A stretch of 64,000 nucleotides of DNA from Microcoleus sp. FACHB-672 (GTDB lineage Bacteria; Cyanobacteriota; Cyanobacteriia; Cyanobacteriales; Oscillatoriaceae), in assembly GCF_014695725.1 (NCBI RefSeq), contig NZ_JACJOU010000019.1:372001-436000 (forward strand), read 5' to 3'. The notes below the pieces were generated by a model. It was not told where the DNA came from and did not search any database. It saw only the letters and a list, made by a program, of their open reading frames with translations. Position 1 is the stretch's first letter. The number at the start of each line of letters is the position of its first letter. Position numbers and translations under genes: made by a program. Below, piece by piece: positions 17,685 through 26,680 of the stretch.

Positions 17685-18968
17685 TTAGACTAAAGCAGGC
17701 ACAGGACTATTTAGGTGGGGATACAGGGGGAAACGCTCGCACAAAGAACCCACTCGCCGACGGCAATCTTGGGCAATAGCTTCATCTTCCGGATTCAGTA
17801 AGCGATCCGCAATAATGTCAGCAATTTCTGTGAATTCCACACTTCCCATGCCGCGTGTAGTCATCGCCGGCGAACCAAGGCGTAAACCACTGGTGACAAA
17901 CGGCGATTCAGGGTCAAAGGGAACAGTATTTTTATTGGCTGTAATGTTGACTGCGCTCACTAACTGGTCAGCTTGCTTGCCGGTCATGCCAACAGAACGC
18001 AAATCGAGGAGCATCAGGTGGTTATCGGTGCCGCCTGAAACAATTTTGATGCCTCGTTTTTGCAATTGCGCGGCGAGGGCGCGGGCATTTTCAATCACTT
18101 GGCCAGAATAGGTTTTAAATTCTGGTTTGAGAGCTTCACCGAAAGCAACTGCTTTACCGGCAATCACGTGTTCTAGCGGCCCGCCTTGGGTGCCAGGGAA
18201 CACGGATTTATCAAGTTTCTTCCCGAGTTCAGCATCGCCAGTGAGGATTAAACCGCCGCGAGGGCCACGCAGGGTTTTGTGCGTGGTGGTAGTGACGACG
18301 TGGCAGTGGGAGATGGGGTTGGGGTGGTGGCCGGTTGCAACTAAGCCGGCGATGTGGGCGATATCCGCCAGCAAGTAGGCACCGATTTCATCGGCAATGG
18401 CCCGGAATTTGTCAAACTGAATGACGCGGGGATAAGCTGAATAGCCACAAATCAGTAATTTAGGCCGGTGTTGCAGCGCCAATTCCCGGATCTGGTCGTA
18501 GTCTAGCTGCTCTGTTTCCGGGCTGACTCCGTAGTGACAGACGTTGAACCATTTGCCGGACACATTCACTGGAGAACCGTGGGTTAAATGTCCCCCGTGT
18601 GAGAGATCCATCCCCATAATGGTGTCCCCAGGCTCGAGCAGGGTGAGGAAAACGGCAAAATTTGCTTGTGCGCCTGAGTGGGGTTGCACGTTAGCGTGGG
18701 CGGCACCGAAAAGCTGTTTAGCCCGGTCGATGGCTAATTGCTCGATTTTGTCAACAAATTCACAACCGCCGTAATAGCGTTTACCGGGCAAGCCTTCGGC
18801 ATACTTGTTTGTTAAGACTGAGCCTTGGGCGGACAGAACTGCCGGTGAGGTAAAGTTTTCACTTGCAATAAGTTCCAAGTGATCCTGCTGCCGATGGAGT
18901 TCTTGCTCGATGAAGCCGGCAACATCTGGATCGCTCTTGGCGAGGAAGTCAAAATTAGTCTGAGTCAC
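17685..18968 (-). CDS. glyA: Serine hydroxymethyltransferase
   Basis: PLP enzyme of 427 residues that interconverts serine and glycine while moving a one-carbon unit to tetrahydrofolate. In cyanobacteria it matters for one-carbon supply and photorespiratory glycine. Visible marks are [46 protein letters not shown], and the PLP-lysine segment [17 protein letters not shown] chose a GTG start at 18968 because GGGGAG precedes it at good distance and the product [13 protein letters not shown] matches the normal family N-terminus. The longer open frame reaching 19145 would add an unsupported extension. Confidence 0.97.
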   Translation of the reverse strand: MTQTNFDFLAKSDPDVAGFIEQELHRQQDHLELIASENFTSPAVLSAQGSVLTNKYAEGLPGKRYYGGCEFVDKIEQLAIDRAKQLFGAAHANVQPHSGAQANFAVFLTLLEPGDTIMGMDLSHGGHLTHGSPVNVSGKWFNVCHYGVSPETEQLDYDQIRELALQHRPKLLICGYSAYPRVIQFDKFRAIADEIGAYLLADIAHIAGLVATGHHPNPISHCHVVTTTTHKTLRGPRGGLILTGDAELGKKLDKSVFPGTQGGPLEHVIAGKAVAFGEALKPEFKTYSGQVIENARALAAQLQKRGIKIVSGGTDNHLMLLDLRSVGMTGKQADQLVSAVNITANKNTVPFDPESPFVTSGLRLGSPAMTTRGMGSVEFTEIADIIADRLLNPEDEAIAQDCRRRVGSLCERFPLYPHLNSPVPALV

Positions 18969-19291
18969 GGAAGCTCTCTCCCCAGGAAAAATGTTCGACA
19001 ATGGCTTTAATCTCAGGTCAGTGGCGCTTGCATTCACGAAGAATGTGGTTGCTTTCTCAGCCTGCCTATGTTTCCCAAAAACATTGATTATACACCATGC
19101 TTTATGGAAAATCCCTTGCCAATCGTGAAGGTCAGTTTTAGCCACTGATGACTGAGGGCCGCTGTCAAAAATGACGCAACAGATACTTTAACCGCTTGAT
19201 AGGCACATTAAGCTGTGTGTTAATTTGCCGCTTTCCCGAAAAGCCTGAATAGAATGAACTCAGTGGTGTAGGGGATCACCGGAGGTGTGGA
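18969..19291. other. Divergent promoter region of glyA and the small Cys protein
   Basis: 323 bp. For glyA, TATAAT on the minus strand at 19092-19087 is a good -10 candidate, implying a leader of about 110 nt; the -35 is unclear. For the plus-strand gene, GGAGG lies just before 19292. No riboswitch fold is recognised. Confidence 0.45.
19087..19092 (-). promoter_or_regulatory. Candidate -10 box of glyA
   Basis: Perfect TATAAT in the context TGTATAATC on the minus strand, roughly 120 bp before the glyA GTG. No convincing TTGACA lies 17 bp upstream. Confidence 0.4.
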
Positions 19292-19489
19292 ATGTTAGTT
19301 ATTTTGATGGACAATCAGTTACTTTCCCCCCAGCAAGTTTGCCAAACCTGTTTAATGGCCGATCAAAGCGGTCAGCCTCGCTGGCGTAAAGGTCAACTTT
19401 GCTGTGGCAACCAAATTAGCCAACTCGCAGAACACCAACCAGCCCAATATGAATGTCAGATGGGTTTCCGAATTGCCAATATTGAGTGA
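19292..19489 (+). CDS. Small conserved-looking Cys-containing protein, function unknown
   Basis: Protein of 65 residues with a clear GGAGG ribosome binding site. It contains VCQTCLM near residues 16-22, LCCGNQ near 36-41, and a C-terminal YECQMGFRIANIE. The cysteines are arranged so that a small metal or redox site is possible. I have the impression that similar short proteins are widespread in cyanobacteria, but I cannot name a family. It is followed by a Tic20-like gene after 131 bp on the same strand. Confidence 0.75.
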   Translation: MLVILMDNQLLSPQQVCQTCLMADQSGQPRWRKGQLCCGNQISQLAEHQPAQYECQMGFRIANIE

Positions 19490-19620
19490 TATTTGGCTGT
19501 GAAACTCAAGTACGATCTTTTGGCAGCGAGCCGGCGCGACCTTCCAGCGTTCTCGGCAACTGCGTTATCCTGAGTTCAGACGCAACTGATGATACACACT
19601 CTGGCTCAGGAGGATACCTC

Positions 19621-20097
19621 ATGTCTTGGCGCGGCTCTACGACTGTTTCAGATCGAATTTTTGCTAGCCTGCCTTATCTGCTTCCCCTCATTGATGGGAT
19701 AGCCTTTGGACAGTTTTTGTTTGCACAGTTTCCACCCCTACAGTTGATTTTCCTACCGTTGCTACCCTTGTTGAAGATTTATAGCACAGTTCCCTTCGCC
19801 GGCTTGATTATTTTCTTTGCCTTGTTTCTTCTTGTGGTTAGAAACGAAAAGATCAGTCACTTTATTCGTTTCAACACGATGCAGGCAATTTTGTTAGATA
19901 TCGTTTTGATGCTGTGCGGGATAATTTTGCCAATTTTAACAGGTGGTCTCCAAATCCGATTTGTTATGGAAACGCTATCTAACATGATATTTCTGGGTGT
20001 GTTGGCAGCCTTTATTTATGGCGTCGTGCAGTCGGCGATGGGGCGCTATGCAGAAATCCCGACGATTTCCGAGGCAGTTCATATGCAAGTGCGTTAG
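19621..20097 (+). CDS. Tic20-family membrane protein
   Basis: Membrane protein of 158 residues with four hydrophobic helices, related to chloroplast Tic20 (inner-envelope protein import) and plastid Ycf60. Marks are RIFASLPYLLPLIDGIAFGQ in the first helix region and the HFIRFNTMQAILLDIVLML stretch typical of the family, followed by two more helices and a short soluble tail. In cyanobacteria its role is uncertain. The ATG at 19621 is preceded by AGGAGG and is much better than upstream starts in the same frame. Confidence 0.88.
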   Translation: MSWRGSTTVSDRIFASLPYLLPLIDGIAFGQFLFAQFPPLQLIFLPLLPLLKIYSTVPFAGLIIFFALFLLVVRNEKISHFIRFNTMQAILLDIVLMLCGIILPILTGGLQIRFVMETLSNMIFLGVLAAFIYGVVQSAMGRYAEIPTISEAVHMQVR

Positions 20098-20140
20098 GGA
20101 GTTGTGAGGAGCGAAGACACCCTGATAGCACTTTAAGGCT

Positions 20141-20932
20141 TTATGGCCGGCTCGACGATGGCCGTGCCACCACAGTATTTTCCAGCGCGCCAATCCCTTC
20201 TATTTCGATGCGAACCCGATCACCAATTTGCAATGGCCCAACGCCTTGTGGTGTGCCGGTGAGTACCACATCTCCGGGCAGAAGAGTCATGATTTGAGAG
20301 ATATAGGATACCAAGACATCCGGTGGAAAAACCATCCGATCAATCGAGGAGGACTGCACCGGGTGAGCGCTGTTATTCACAAAGGTTTGCAAACGTGCGC
20401 CAGGACTCAATTCTCGGACGATCCACGGCCCAAGGGGGCAAAAGGTATTAAATCCTTTGGCTCGTGTCCACTGCCCGTCCTGCTGCTGCAAATCCCTAGC
20501 AGTGACATCGTTGGCGATCGTGTAACCCCAAATTTTATTTTGTGTCTGTTCTGGGGTGCAGTCGGCACAGGGTTCGCCAATAATCAGGGCCAGTTCTCCT
20601 TCGTAATCTACCCGCTTTGACTGGGGGGGATAGATGATCGGTGTTTCGGTGGCGATAACAGCAGTTGGTGGTTTCAAGAATAAGAGGGGTTCTGCCGGCA
20701 CGGGTGTGCCCATTTCGGCAGCATGATCGACATAATTTTTGCCAACTGCAACAATTTTGGAAGGAGCACAGGGAGCGAGAATTTGGTAATTATCGGGTTC
20801 TAAGTGCAAGTCAGTAGGTTGCCCTTTTAACCAGGGAGGCGCATCAAGTAACTGAACGCCTCGGCTTAGTTGTAATAAACCATAGTGAATCTGTCCCTGT
20901 GCTGTTTGGACGCGGACGTAGCGCTGTGCCAT
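20141..20932 (-). CDS. Fumarylacetoacetate hydrolase family protein
   Basis: Soluble protein of 263 residues of the FAH superfamily, which includes 2-hydroxyhepta-2,4-diene-1,7-dioate isomerase/decarboxylases and oxaloacetate tautomerase/decarboxylases. Core motifs are IVAVGKNYVDHAAEMG, the metal-binding DYEGELALIIG, ANDVTARDLQQ, KGFNTFCPLGPWIV, and LLPGDVVLTGTPQGVGPLQ. Metal ligands (Glu, Glu, Asp) appear present. The substrate is not determined by sequence. The gene is convergent with the Tic20-like gene, 43 bp apart. Confidence 0.92.
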   Translation of the reverse strand: MAQRYVRVQTAQGQIHYGLLQLSRGVQLLDAPPWLKGQPTDLHLEPDNYQILAPCAPSKIVAVGKNYVDHAAEMGTPVPAEPLLFLKPPTAVIATETPIIYPPQSKRVDYEGELALIIGEPCADCTPEQTQNKIWGYTIANDVTARDLQQQDGQWTRAKGFNTFCPLGPWIVRELSPGARLQTFVNNSAHPVQSSSIDRMVFPPDVLVSYISQIMTLLPGDVVLTGTPQGVGPLQIGDRVRIEIEGIGALENTVVARPSSSRP

Positions 20933-21535
20933 GACTTTGCGTTATGTTTTAGGATTAATTGTTGAGCTTCTCTATAGATAGCTCAAGCGTAGATTTTCAC
21001 TGCTCACAGCTTAAGAGGCACCCGTTGATGAGAAAAGATGAACGACTATCCGATCAAAATCCACAATATTGTAATGCCTCAGTTCTTCAGTAACGCTGGG
21101 GAATTGTATCGATTTTTAGGGTTCAATTTTAGATTTCAGGTGGGATGTAGTCTGTCATCATCCATAAGCCGCCAGGGTTTTAGCGATTGGCAGATCCCTC
21201 AATAGTTGAAATTAATTAACCGGATTTGTTCTAACTGGGTGCTTGGTTCCTTCTAAAAGGGATAAGGATGCCGGTGTCGAGAGACATTCAATACAAATTC
21301 AATTGTGAGTTAGATGTTTTGGATGCTAAGATATAGGTTTTGCAAGTCAAGAGAAGCGGCTGCTGTAGCGCACTCAACTTGCTGTGGCTAAGGGTCTTAA
21401 TGCCTCCGCAGGCGGCTGCACTGCCTGTTGAGTTTAAAGGAGGCACCGTAGGTTTGGTCTGTCGTGTGCACAACAATATTACCCGCTTAAGCCTGAAGGT
21501 TTGACTCAGGGAGAATGTCCAAAGGATAGGAACTC
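20933..21535. other. Region between the FAH gene and rpsF, including a structured rpsF leader
   Basis: About 600 bp without a gene. The last 200 bp contain complementary segments listed separately; the rest shows nothing recognisable. Confidence 0.45.
21372..21444 (+). promoter_or_regulatory. Possible structured 5' leader of rpsF
   Basis: ACTCAAC (21372-21378) pairs perfectly with GTTGAGT (21427-21433). GCCTCC (21402-21407) can pair with GGAGGC (21439-21444). The two pairings cross, so they are either a pseudoknot or alternative folds. Bacterial rpsF leaders often bind the S6:S18 complex for autoregulation. That this is such a leader is a guess from position and pairing only. Confidence 0.35.
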
Positions 21536-21895
21536 ATGAACTACATTTACGAAACCATGTACATCTTGCGTCCAGATATGGGCGAAGAGCTAACAGAACA
21601 AGCAATTGCCAAGTACCAAAAGATTCTGCGCGATAACGGAGCAGAGCCGGTGGATACTCAGCATCGGGGCAAGCGCCGCTTAGCCTACGAAATCCTGAAT
21701 TACCGGGAAGGCATTTATATTCAAATGAACTACCAGGCACCAGGAACCGTCGTGGCGCTGCTGGAGCGAGCGATGCGTTTGAGTGATGAAGTTATTCGTT
21801 ATCTGACGATCAAACAGGAAGTAACTGAGCCGAAGGCAGAACCAGCCGCGAGCACTGCCACAGCTACAGCTACACCCGCACCCGTCGCCGTTTAA
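21536..21895 (+). CDS. rpsF: 30S ribosomal protein S6
   Basis: Small-subunit ribosomal protein of 119 residues that pairs with S18 on the 16S rRNA platform. It begins [17 protein letters not shown], has the [12 protein letters not shown] region and [14 protein letters not shown], and ends in a poorly ordered Ala/Thr/Pro-rich tail of about 25 residues. The ATG follows AAGGATAGG. It stands alone, without rpsR or ssb next to it, and is closed by a strong terminator. A long upstream region may carry autoregulatory structure. Confidence 0.97.
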   Translation: MNYIYETMYILRPDMGEELTEQAIAKYQKILRDNGAEPVDTQHRGKRRLAYEILNYREGIYIQMNYQAPGTVVALLERAMRLSDEVIRYLTIKQEVTEPKAEPAASTATATATPAPVAV

Positions 21896-21912
21896 TTTAG
21901 TTACGGTTGACT

Positions 21913-22026
21913 GCAAAAACTCCCCTGTCCAAAGGACAGGGGAGTAATTTTTTGTGGGTTCACCGAAAAGCAAAAACTCCTCTGCCTTCTAGACACAGGA
22001 GAAAATTTTTGTGGGTTCACCGAAAC
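21913..22026 (+). repeat. 57-bp tandem duplication containing the rpsF terminator
   Basis: Unit 1 (21913-21969) and unit 2 (21970-22026) align over 57 bp without gaps. Both share GCAAAAACTCC at the start and TTTTTGTGGGTTCACCGAAA at the end. The second hairpin is degraded, CTCCTCTG against CACAGGAG, with at least one mismatch and a changed loop. Confidence 0.8.
21919..21953 (+). terminator. Rho-independent terminator of rpsF
   Basis: A perfect 12-bp stem, ACTCCCCTGTCC with GGACAGGGGAGT, around an AAA loop, followed by AATTTTTT. Confidence 0.93.
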
Positions 22027-22240
22027 GCCGTCTTACCTCAGTTTTTGACCTGGAAAAATCCAGGTGGGCACCGATTGTCCAGCTTAAAGTTTCCGGCTAC
22101 TTGGCCGGTCTACTGCTGCTAGAAACTATTAGGTTCCCTTTTTCAACAAGACATAGATCATAAAACATTATTGGCAGTCACCAACGTCTCAGTGGAACCT
22201 CTTCTATTGTAATCACTTCGCCGGTGTTCGCAAGGGGGTA
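22027..22240. other. Remainder of the rpsF-purK convergent spacer
   Basis: No gene seen. CCTGG-aaaaat-CCAGG near 22050-22065 is a short dyad that may help terminate purK transcription. Confidence 0.35.
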
Positions 22241-23398
22241 TCAACCGTACCAAATTGAGTCGCAAATCTGGGCTAGCTTCAGACTGTCTTGCCGCAGGTG
22301 GGCGGATGGGGAATTTTGCAAAACAGTAACGTGCCCCAATTTACGTCCAGGGCGCGATTCTGTCTTGCCGTACCAGTGGACATGAGCTTGAGGAATCTCA
22401 GCCAGTTTTTGCCGTTTGGCAAGGTAGGGGTTTTGGGAACGCTCATAACCCAACAGGTTCACCATCAAAGCACCGGCACAACTCAAATTTGGATTTCCCA
22501 AGGGGAGATCGCAAACGGCTCTGAGATGCTGTTCAAATTGGGACGTTTCACCGGCATCAAGGGAGAAATGACCAGAATTGTGGGTGCGGGGGGCAATTTC
22601 ATTGATCAGCACCTGTCCAGCGGCAGTTAAAAATAGTTCAATGCCAAAGATGCCAACTGCCTGCAAGTTTTCTAAAAGGGTGCGGGCAATTTCTTGAATC
22701 TCTGCTATTGTTTTTGGCTCAATATGAGCCGGCACAATCACACGCCGACACACTTGATTTTCTTGCTGGGTTTCCACAATCGGGTAAATTGCAATTTCCC
22801 CGGCAGTGGAACGAGCGGCAATAACTGCTAATTCTTGCTCAAAGGCTACGAACTCCTCTAGCATCACCGGCACATATTTCCATTCCTCCCAAGTGGCTTC
22901 TAGCTCGGATTGGGTTTTGACGATTGCAGTGCCTTGGCCATCATAACCATGCCGACGGGCTTTCATCACCAGCGGGAAATCCGAGGGGTTGATTTGGGGA
23001 GTCGGTGCTTGAGGGCTTGATTTTTCTTCTAAAGCGAAAAATTTGGGCACCGGCAGTCCTAAATCCCGCATATAGGAGCGCTGGTGGTATTTGTCTAGCA
23101 GGGGTGCTAAAACTTGCAGGCTGGGGCGGAAGCAAACGCCTTGTTCGGCTAGAGGCATTAAGGCGTCTAGGTTAACAAATTCATTCTCAAAGGTGATCAC
23201 GTCGCACCGGCTGGCTAGCTGCGCGGTGGCTTCGGCATCATCAATGGGTGCCAAAATAGTATCCGCAGCAATAGCAACGGCTGGATCACTCTGATTGGGC
23301 GTTTGAATGATTAATTTCACGCCCAATTTCTCGGCAGCACCCGCCATCATCCAAGCCAACTGTCCGCCGCCAATGATTCCGACTCGCTCAATTACCAT
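22241..23398 (-). CDS. purK: 5-(carboxyamino)imidazole ribonucleotide synthase
   Basis: ATP-grasp enzyme of 385 residues that makes N5-CAIR from AIR, bicarbonate and ATP in purine synthesis. It begins VIERVGIIGGGQLAWMMAGAA, has the ATP-grasp core FPLVMKARRHGYDGQGTAIV and LEEFVAFEQELAVIAAR, and the C-terminal catalytic INEIAPRTHNSGHFSLDA. The ATG at 23398 overlaps the stop of the upstream pentapeptide gene in a TAATG arrangement, so translation is probably coupled; a GTG three codons earlier is less likely. The link with the pentapeptide protein is positional only. Confidence 0.96.
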   Translation of the reverse strand: MVIERVGIIGGGQLAWMMAGAAEKLGVKLIIQTPNQSDPAVAIAADTILAPIDDAEATAQLASRCDVITFENEFVNLDALMPLAEQGVCFRPSLQVLAPLLDKYHQRSYMRDLGLPVPKFFALEEKSSPQAPTPQINPSDFPLVMKARRHGYDGQGTAIVKTQSELEATWEEWKYVPVMLEEFVAFEQELAVIAARSTAGEIAIYPIVETQQENQVCRRVIVPAHIEPKTIAEIQEIARTLLENLQAVGIFGIELFLTAAGQVLINEIAPRTHNSGHFSLDAGETSQFEQHLRAVCDLPLGNPNLSCAGALMVNLLGYERSQNPYLAKRQKLAEIPQAHVHWYGKTESRPGRKLGHVTVLQNSPSAHLRQDSLKLAQICDSIWYG

Positions 23399-23889
23399 TA
23401 CCGGCACCCCAATGAGTCACGAGTGGACACGCCGGTTTTTGAGTTAACACCGGAAGCTTTAGCGCAGAGTTCTTTAACTTGAGCGCCGTCAAGCATGGCA
23501 TCTGTGAAATCAGCGCCGGCGATGTTTGTATTGTTAAAGATTGATTGCAGCAAAATGGTTTCTACCAAAACCGCATCGCTTAAATCGACGCCGTTAAGGT
23601 TGACCCGATCCACCATTGCGTTGGTTAAATCTACACCGTGAAAATTAGCTTTTGTTAAGACAGAGGCACTAAAGATTGCACCCCGTAAGTCGGCATCGGC
23701 AAAGTTAGTAAATTCCAGATTGGCATTAGAAAATTCTGCCACTTGCAGAGTTTGCCCAGAAAAATCTCGCCGGCTAAGTTGAGCGTTACTAAACGAGAGA
23801 GGCGGGGGATAGTCTAGTGCTTGAGCTGGAGAGGGCCGGCACAAACAAATCAGTGCGAGTAGAAATGCAGCCAGTCGCCGAAAAATCAT
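23398..23889 (-). CDS. Exported pentapeptide-repeat protein
   Basis: Protein of 163 residues with a signal peptide (IFRRLAAFLLALICLC, cleavage probably after PAQA). A mature region of pentapeptide repeats of the A(D/N)LxX type follows, such as FSNANLEFTNFADADLRGAIF, LTKANFHGVDLTNAM, and VNLNGVDLSDAVL, then a Cys-containing C-terminus (VKELCAKAS and DSLGC). Such proteins fold as a square right-handed beta helix, and several lie in the cyanobacterial thylakoid lumen. I chose the ATG at 23889 because the signal peptide starts there; the frame stays open to 23949. Its stop overlaps the purK start. The function is unknown. Confidence 0.88.
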   Translation of the reverse strand: MIFRRLAAFLLALICLCRPSPAQALDYPPPLSFSNAQLSRRDFSGQTLQVAEFSNANLEFTNFADADLRGAIFSASVLTKANFHGVDLTNAMVDRVNLNGVDLSDAVLVETILLQSIFNNTNIAGADFTDAMLDGAQVKELCAKASGVNSKTGVSTRDSLGCR

Positions 23890-24371
23890 AAGAATATCGA
23901 ATGAAATTGAACGCCTTGAGCAAATATTCCCGGAGTAGGGGCTAAGCATTCGGCCTGAGCAAATAATTGAGCTAAAGATTTATAAGCCGAATGCTAGCGC
24001 TGACGCGCCGCTATGCCTAACGGCAGTTACGCTAACGCTATTGCCCTCACTTGTCACAGAGCAGTTGGCAGCGCTTTAAAATTTTAAATGATTTTATGTT
24101 GTTTTAAAATAACAAAAATTTTAAACATAAAAAACTTCTGCTTAAAATAAATTGTTAAACGAACGCGTAGCTAATTCGCTATTTTTTTGCAGTAGATTGA
24201 CCTCAGTCAATACCCCTCTTCTCCCCCTCTATCTCAACAAAAAATTAAATGCGTAGCTACTTAGACTTCTTGGCTGGCAACTCTGTCTTTGTGCTTATCT
24301 CATCCGGTATACAGGATCGCCCTTCATTTTGTCTAGGATCTAGATAGATGAAGTTTAACAAAGGTTATATC
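23890..24371. other. Spacer upstream of the pentapeptide and holin-like genes
   Basis: Divergent promoter region of about 480 bp. It includes a copy of the repeat GCTATGCCTAACGGCA (about 24011-24026), which recurs near 26886. AT-rich dyad TTTTATGTT...AACATAAAA lies near 24093-24132. No gene is seen. Confidence 0.45.
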
Positions 24372-24782
24372 ATGCCAAACTTTCTAATAACTTGGTTAGT
24401 TGCAGCCAGCTCCCTGGTTTTTACCTCCTATGTTGTACCGGGCATGGAAGTTCAAACTTTTACGGCTGCCGCCATTGCAGCAGTTGTCTTGGGCTTAGCC
24501 AATGCAATTGTCAGACCGCTTTTGGTCGTTTTAACACTTCCCGTTACAATTTTGACCTTGGGTTTGTTTTTGTTTGTGGTTAACGCCCTCACACTTCAGC
24601 TAGTCGGCGCAGTCACACCTGGCTTTATCGTTGGAAATATCTTTTCCGCCCTGATGGGTTCAGTCGTGCTGTCGTTTGTTTCCGGCGCAGTCAGCAAGTT
24701 TGTGCAGCCGGTGCCGAATTCACCTCAAATCGGCTCGCGTGGAGTTGATTCTTTGCCAGACTCAGCATCAAATCCCAAATAA
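24372..24782 (+). CDS. Phage-holin-like four-helix membrane protein (PF04020 type)
   Basis: Membrane protein of 136 residues with four hydrophobic helices: PNFLITWLVAASSLVFTSYV, a second around AAAIAAVVLGLANAIVRPLL, a third VLTLPVTILTLGLFLFVVNAL, and a fourth with IFSALMGSVVLSFVSGAV. This is the mycobacterial-type four-helix holin-like family, widespread in non-phage contexts and without settled function. I prefer the ATG at 24372, which follows AAAGG; an ATG at 24348 adds eight residues. Its 3' end overlaps the convergent CbiG-CobJ gene by 58 bp. No phage genes are near, so it is not a prophage remnant. Confidence 0.82.
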   Translation: MPNFLITWLVAASSLVFTSYVVPGMEVQTFTAAAIAAVVLGLANAIVRPLLVVLTLPVTILTLGLFLFVVNALTLQLVGAVTPGFIVGNIFSALMGSVVLSFVSGAVSKFVQPVPNSPQIGSRGVDSLPDSASNPK

Positions 24783-26680
24783 CCTCTTGGCGTAATCATC
24801 CAATCAGCATGGGTGCGGGTGCTGCTGTTGCCAATTAGCACAGTTGTCAGCATGTTAATGGGTATTTCATTGAATTGCTCAAGGGTAGTGATTGTAATTT
24901 CTTCATCCTCCCGATAGGCCGAGCGAACGATAGCCACCGGCGTGTTGGGATGACGATGTTTTAAGAAAATTTGCTGGGCGCTCACAATCTGCTCAGTTCG
25001 AGTGAGTGAGCGCGGATTGTAAAGCGCTGTTACAAAGTCTGCCATTGCGGCGGCTGTAAGGCGCTTTTCTATGACGTCCCAAGGCGTCAGTAAATCGCTC
25101 AAGCTGATGGCGCAAAAGTCGTGCATTAGAGGTGCGCCAACGCGAGAAGCAGCGGATTGTAGGGCACTGATGCCAGGGAAAACTTGGACTGCCGGCGCTT
25201 TCCCATCCCACCCTTGGGCGCGGAGTTCTTCGAGGACTAAACCCGCCATGCCGTAGATACCGCAGTCACCTGATGAGACAACGGCAACGGTTAAACCCCA
25301 ATTTGCCAGCTCAATTGCGCGTTCAGCACGTTGGCGTTCTTGGGTGATGGGGAGGGCTTCAACGATTTGACCGGCACGCAGTAGAGGGGAAATCAGGTCG
25401 ATATACAGGGAATATCCGATGATGGCATCAGCTTGAGTCACAGCAGTTTGAGCCGCTGGCGTCATTTGATCGAGTTTTCCCGGCCCTGTACCAATCAGAA
25501 ATAGAGTGCCGATACGTCCCGTATATTCTTGCTGGGATTGAGCAATCGCAATCGTAACTGCACCCGGTTGTTCTGGATCTCGGTAAATTTGTTTGGAAAT
25601 TAATAGGGGATTGTTTGCCGGCATTAAAGGATTAGAAAATAGATTGCCGGCTGCAATTGCTGCTGCTTCAGCAACACTGGGGGTTCCAACTTCTGCTTCT
25701 ACAATCGTTGAAGGGGTTGGAACAGAGATGCCGCGTAATGTTTTTGCTGGGAAAGTTTTTATCGGCAAGTGCCAATCTTGGCAAAGTTCAATAATTCCCA
25801 CTTCATCCGCTTTTATATCGATAGTTGCGATGCCGGCAATCGCTTTTAACGCGAAGTGATGGGTTTTAAATATTTGCTGAATCGCTGTTTCAATTAATTG
25901 TCTCGACGTTCCCCGTTCACAGCCGATTCCCACCCATAAAACTCTGGGATGCCAGTGTATTTGTGGAATAGGGGAAGGGGATATTAGAAGTTGATCTTTA
26001 AAAGTAATCCTAATTTGGGCAGGGGACATGGGGGGAGCATTTTCTCTTTCTTCCCCTCTATCAAAATAAAAGGGATGCCCTTCCGGTAGGTGAGATTGCC
26101 AGAGAGTTGAACCGGCTTCTTGAAAGACTTCTACAGTTTCTCCGCGTGCAACTGCCGCACTCACAGCCGTCCAATCTCCCTCACCGCGTTGCCAGCCAAA
26201 AGGAAAACCCAGCATATCAACTGCCGGCAAACCTAATCCTGCAGAAGCGCCGGTTAAAACAGGAGTTGCACCCAGTTGCCTTGCAATTAACCTTGCCAGT
26301 TGATCCGCGCCGCCTTGATGTCCACTACATAAACTGATCACAAACTGGCCGATTTCATCAAGAACCACAACTGCTGGATCAGTGGATTTATGCTGCAAAA
26401 GGGGTGCAATGAGGCGAACAACCGCACCGGCAGCCAGACTGAAGACAAACGCCCCATGATCAGCCCAGATATTAGCCAAGTGGTCTTTAAGAGAGCCGGT
26501 GTAAGCTTTTATTGTAGGACAAGTATTTTGCTCACCTGTCGTCTTTACAACATCCAATAGGGATTCTGGCACCCACAGAGTCGCATCAGCACTCTGACAG
26601 AAAGACAGCAAGCGTTTAGCGCCGGCAGGAGTCGTAGCAATTGCAGCTAAAGGCTGAAACTCAGCCAAGAGTAATCCCAT
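24725..26680 (-). CDS. cobJ: Fused CbiG / precorrin-3B C17-methyltransferase (CobJ)
   Basis: Cobalamin-corrin ring enzyme of 651 residues with two parts. The N-terminal half (to about 355) is CbiG-like, a cobalt-precorrin-5A hydrolase: GQFVISLCSGHQGGADQLAR and VLWVGIGCERGTSRQLIE. The C-terminal half is a SAM-dependent tetrapyrrole methylase starting GTLFLIGTGPGKLDQMTPAA, with VAVVSSGDCGIYGMAGLV and VFPGISALQSAASRVGAPL, and methylates C17 with ring contraction. This CbiG-CobJ fusion is known in cyanobacteria. No other cobalamin gene is adjacent. The stop lies inside the 3' end of the opposite holin-like gene. Confidence 0.95.
   Translation of the reverse strand: MGLLLAEFQPLAAIATTPAGAKRLLSFCQSADATLWVPESLLDVVKTTGEQNTCPTIKAYTGSLKDHLANIWADHGAFVFSLAAGAVVRLIAPLLQHKSTDPAVVVLDEIGQFVISLCSGHQGGADQLARLIARQLGATPVLTGASAGLGLPAVDMLGFPFGWQRGEGDWTAVSAAVARGETVEVFQEAGSTLWQSHLPEGHPFYFDRGEERENAPPMSPAQIRITFKDQLLISPSPIPQIHWHPRVLWVGIGCERGTSRQLIETAIQQIFKTHHFALKAIAGIATIDIKADEVGIIELCQDWHLPIKTFPAKTLRGISVPTPSTIVEAEVGTPSVAEAAAIAAGNLFSNPLMPANNPLLISKQIYRDPEQPGAVTIAIAQSQQEYTGRIGTLFLIGTGPGKLDQMTPAAQTAVTQADAIIGYSLYIDLISPLLRAGQIVEALPITQERQRAERAIELANWGLTVAVVSSGDCGIYGMAGLVLEELRAQGWDGKAPAVQVFPGISALQSAASRVGAPLMHDFCAISLSDLLTPWDVIEKRLTAAAMADFVTALYNPRSLTRTEQIVSAQQIFLKHRHPNTPVAIVRSAYREDEEITITTLEQFNEIPINMLTTVLIGNSSTRTHADWMITPRGYLGFDAESGKESTPREPI

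Noticed and set aside
24372-24782. Holin-like protein as a sign of a prophage
   Set aside because: No phage genes, integrase or attachment repeats nearby; the family is common on bacterial chromosomes.
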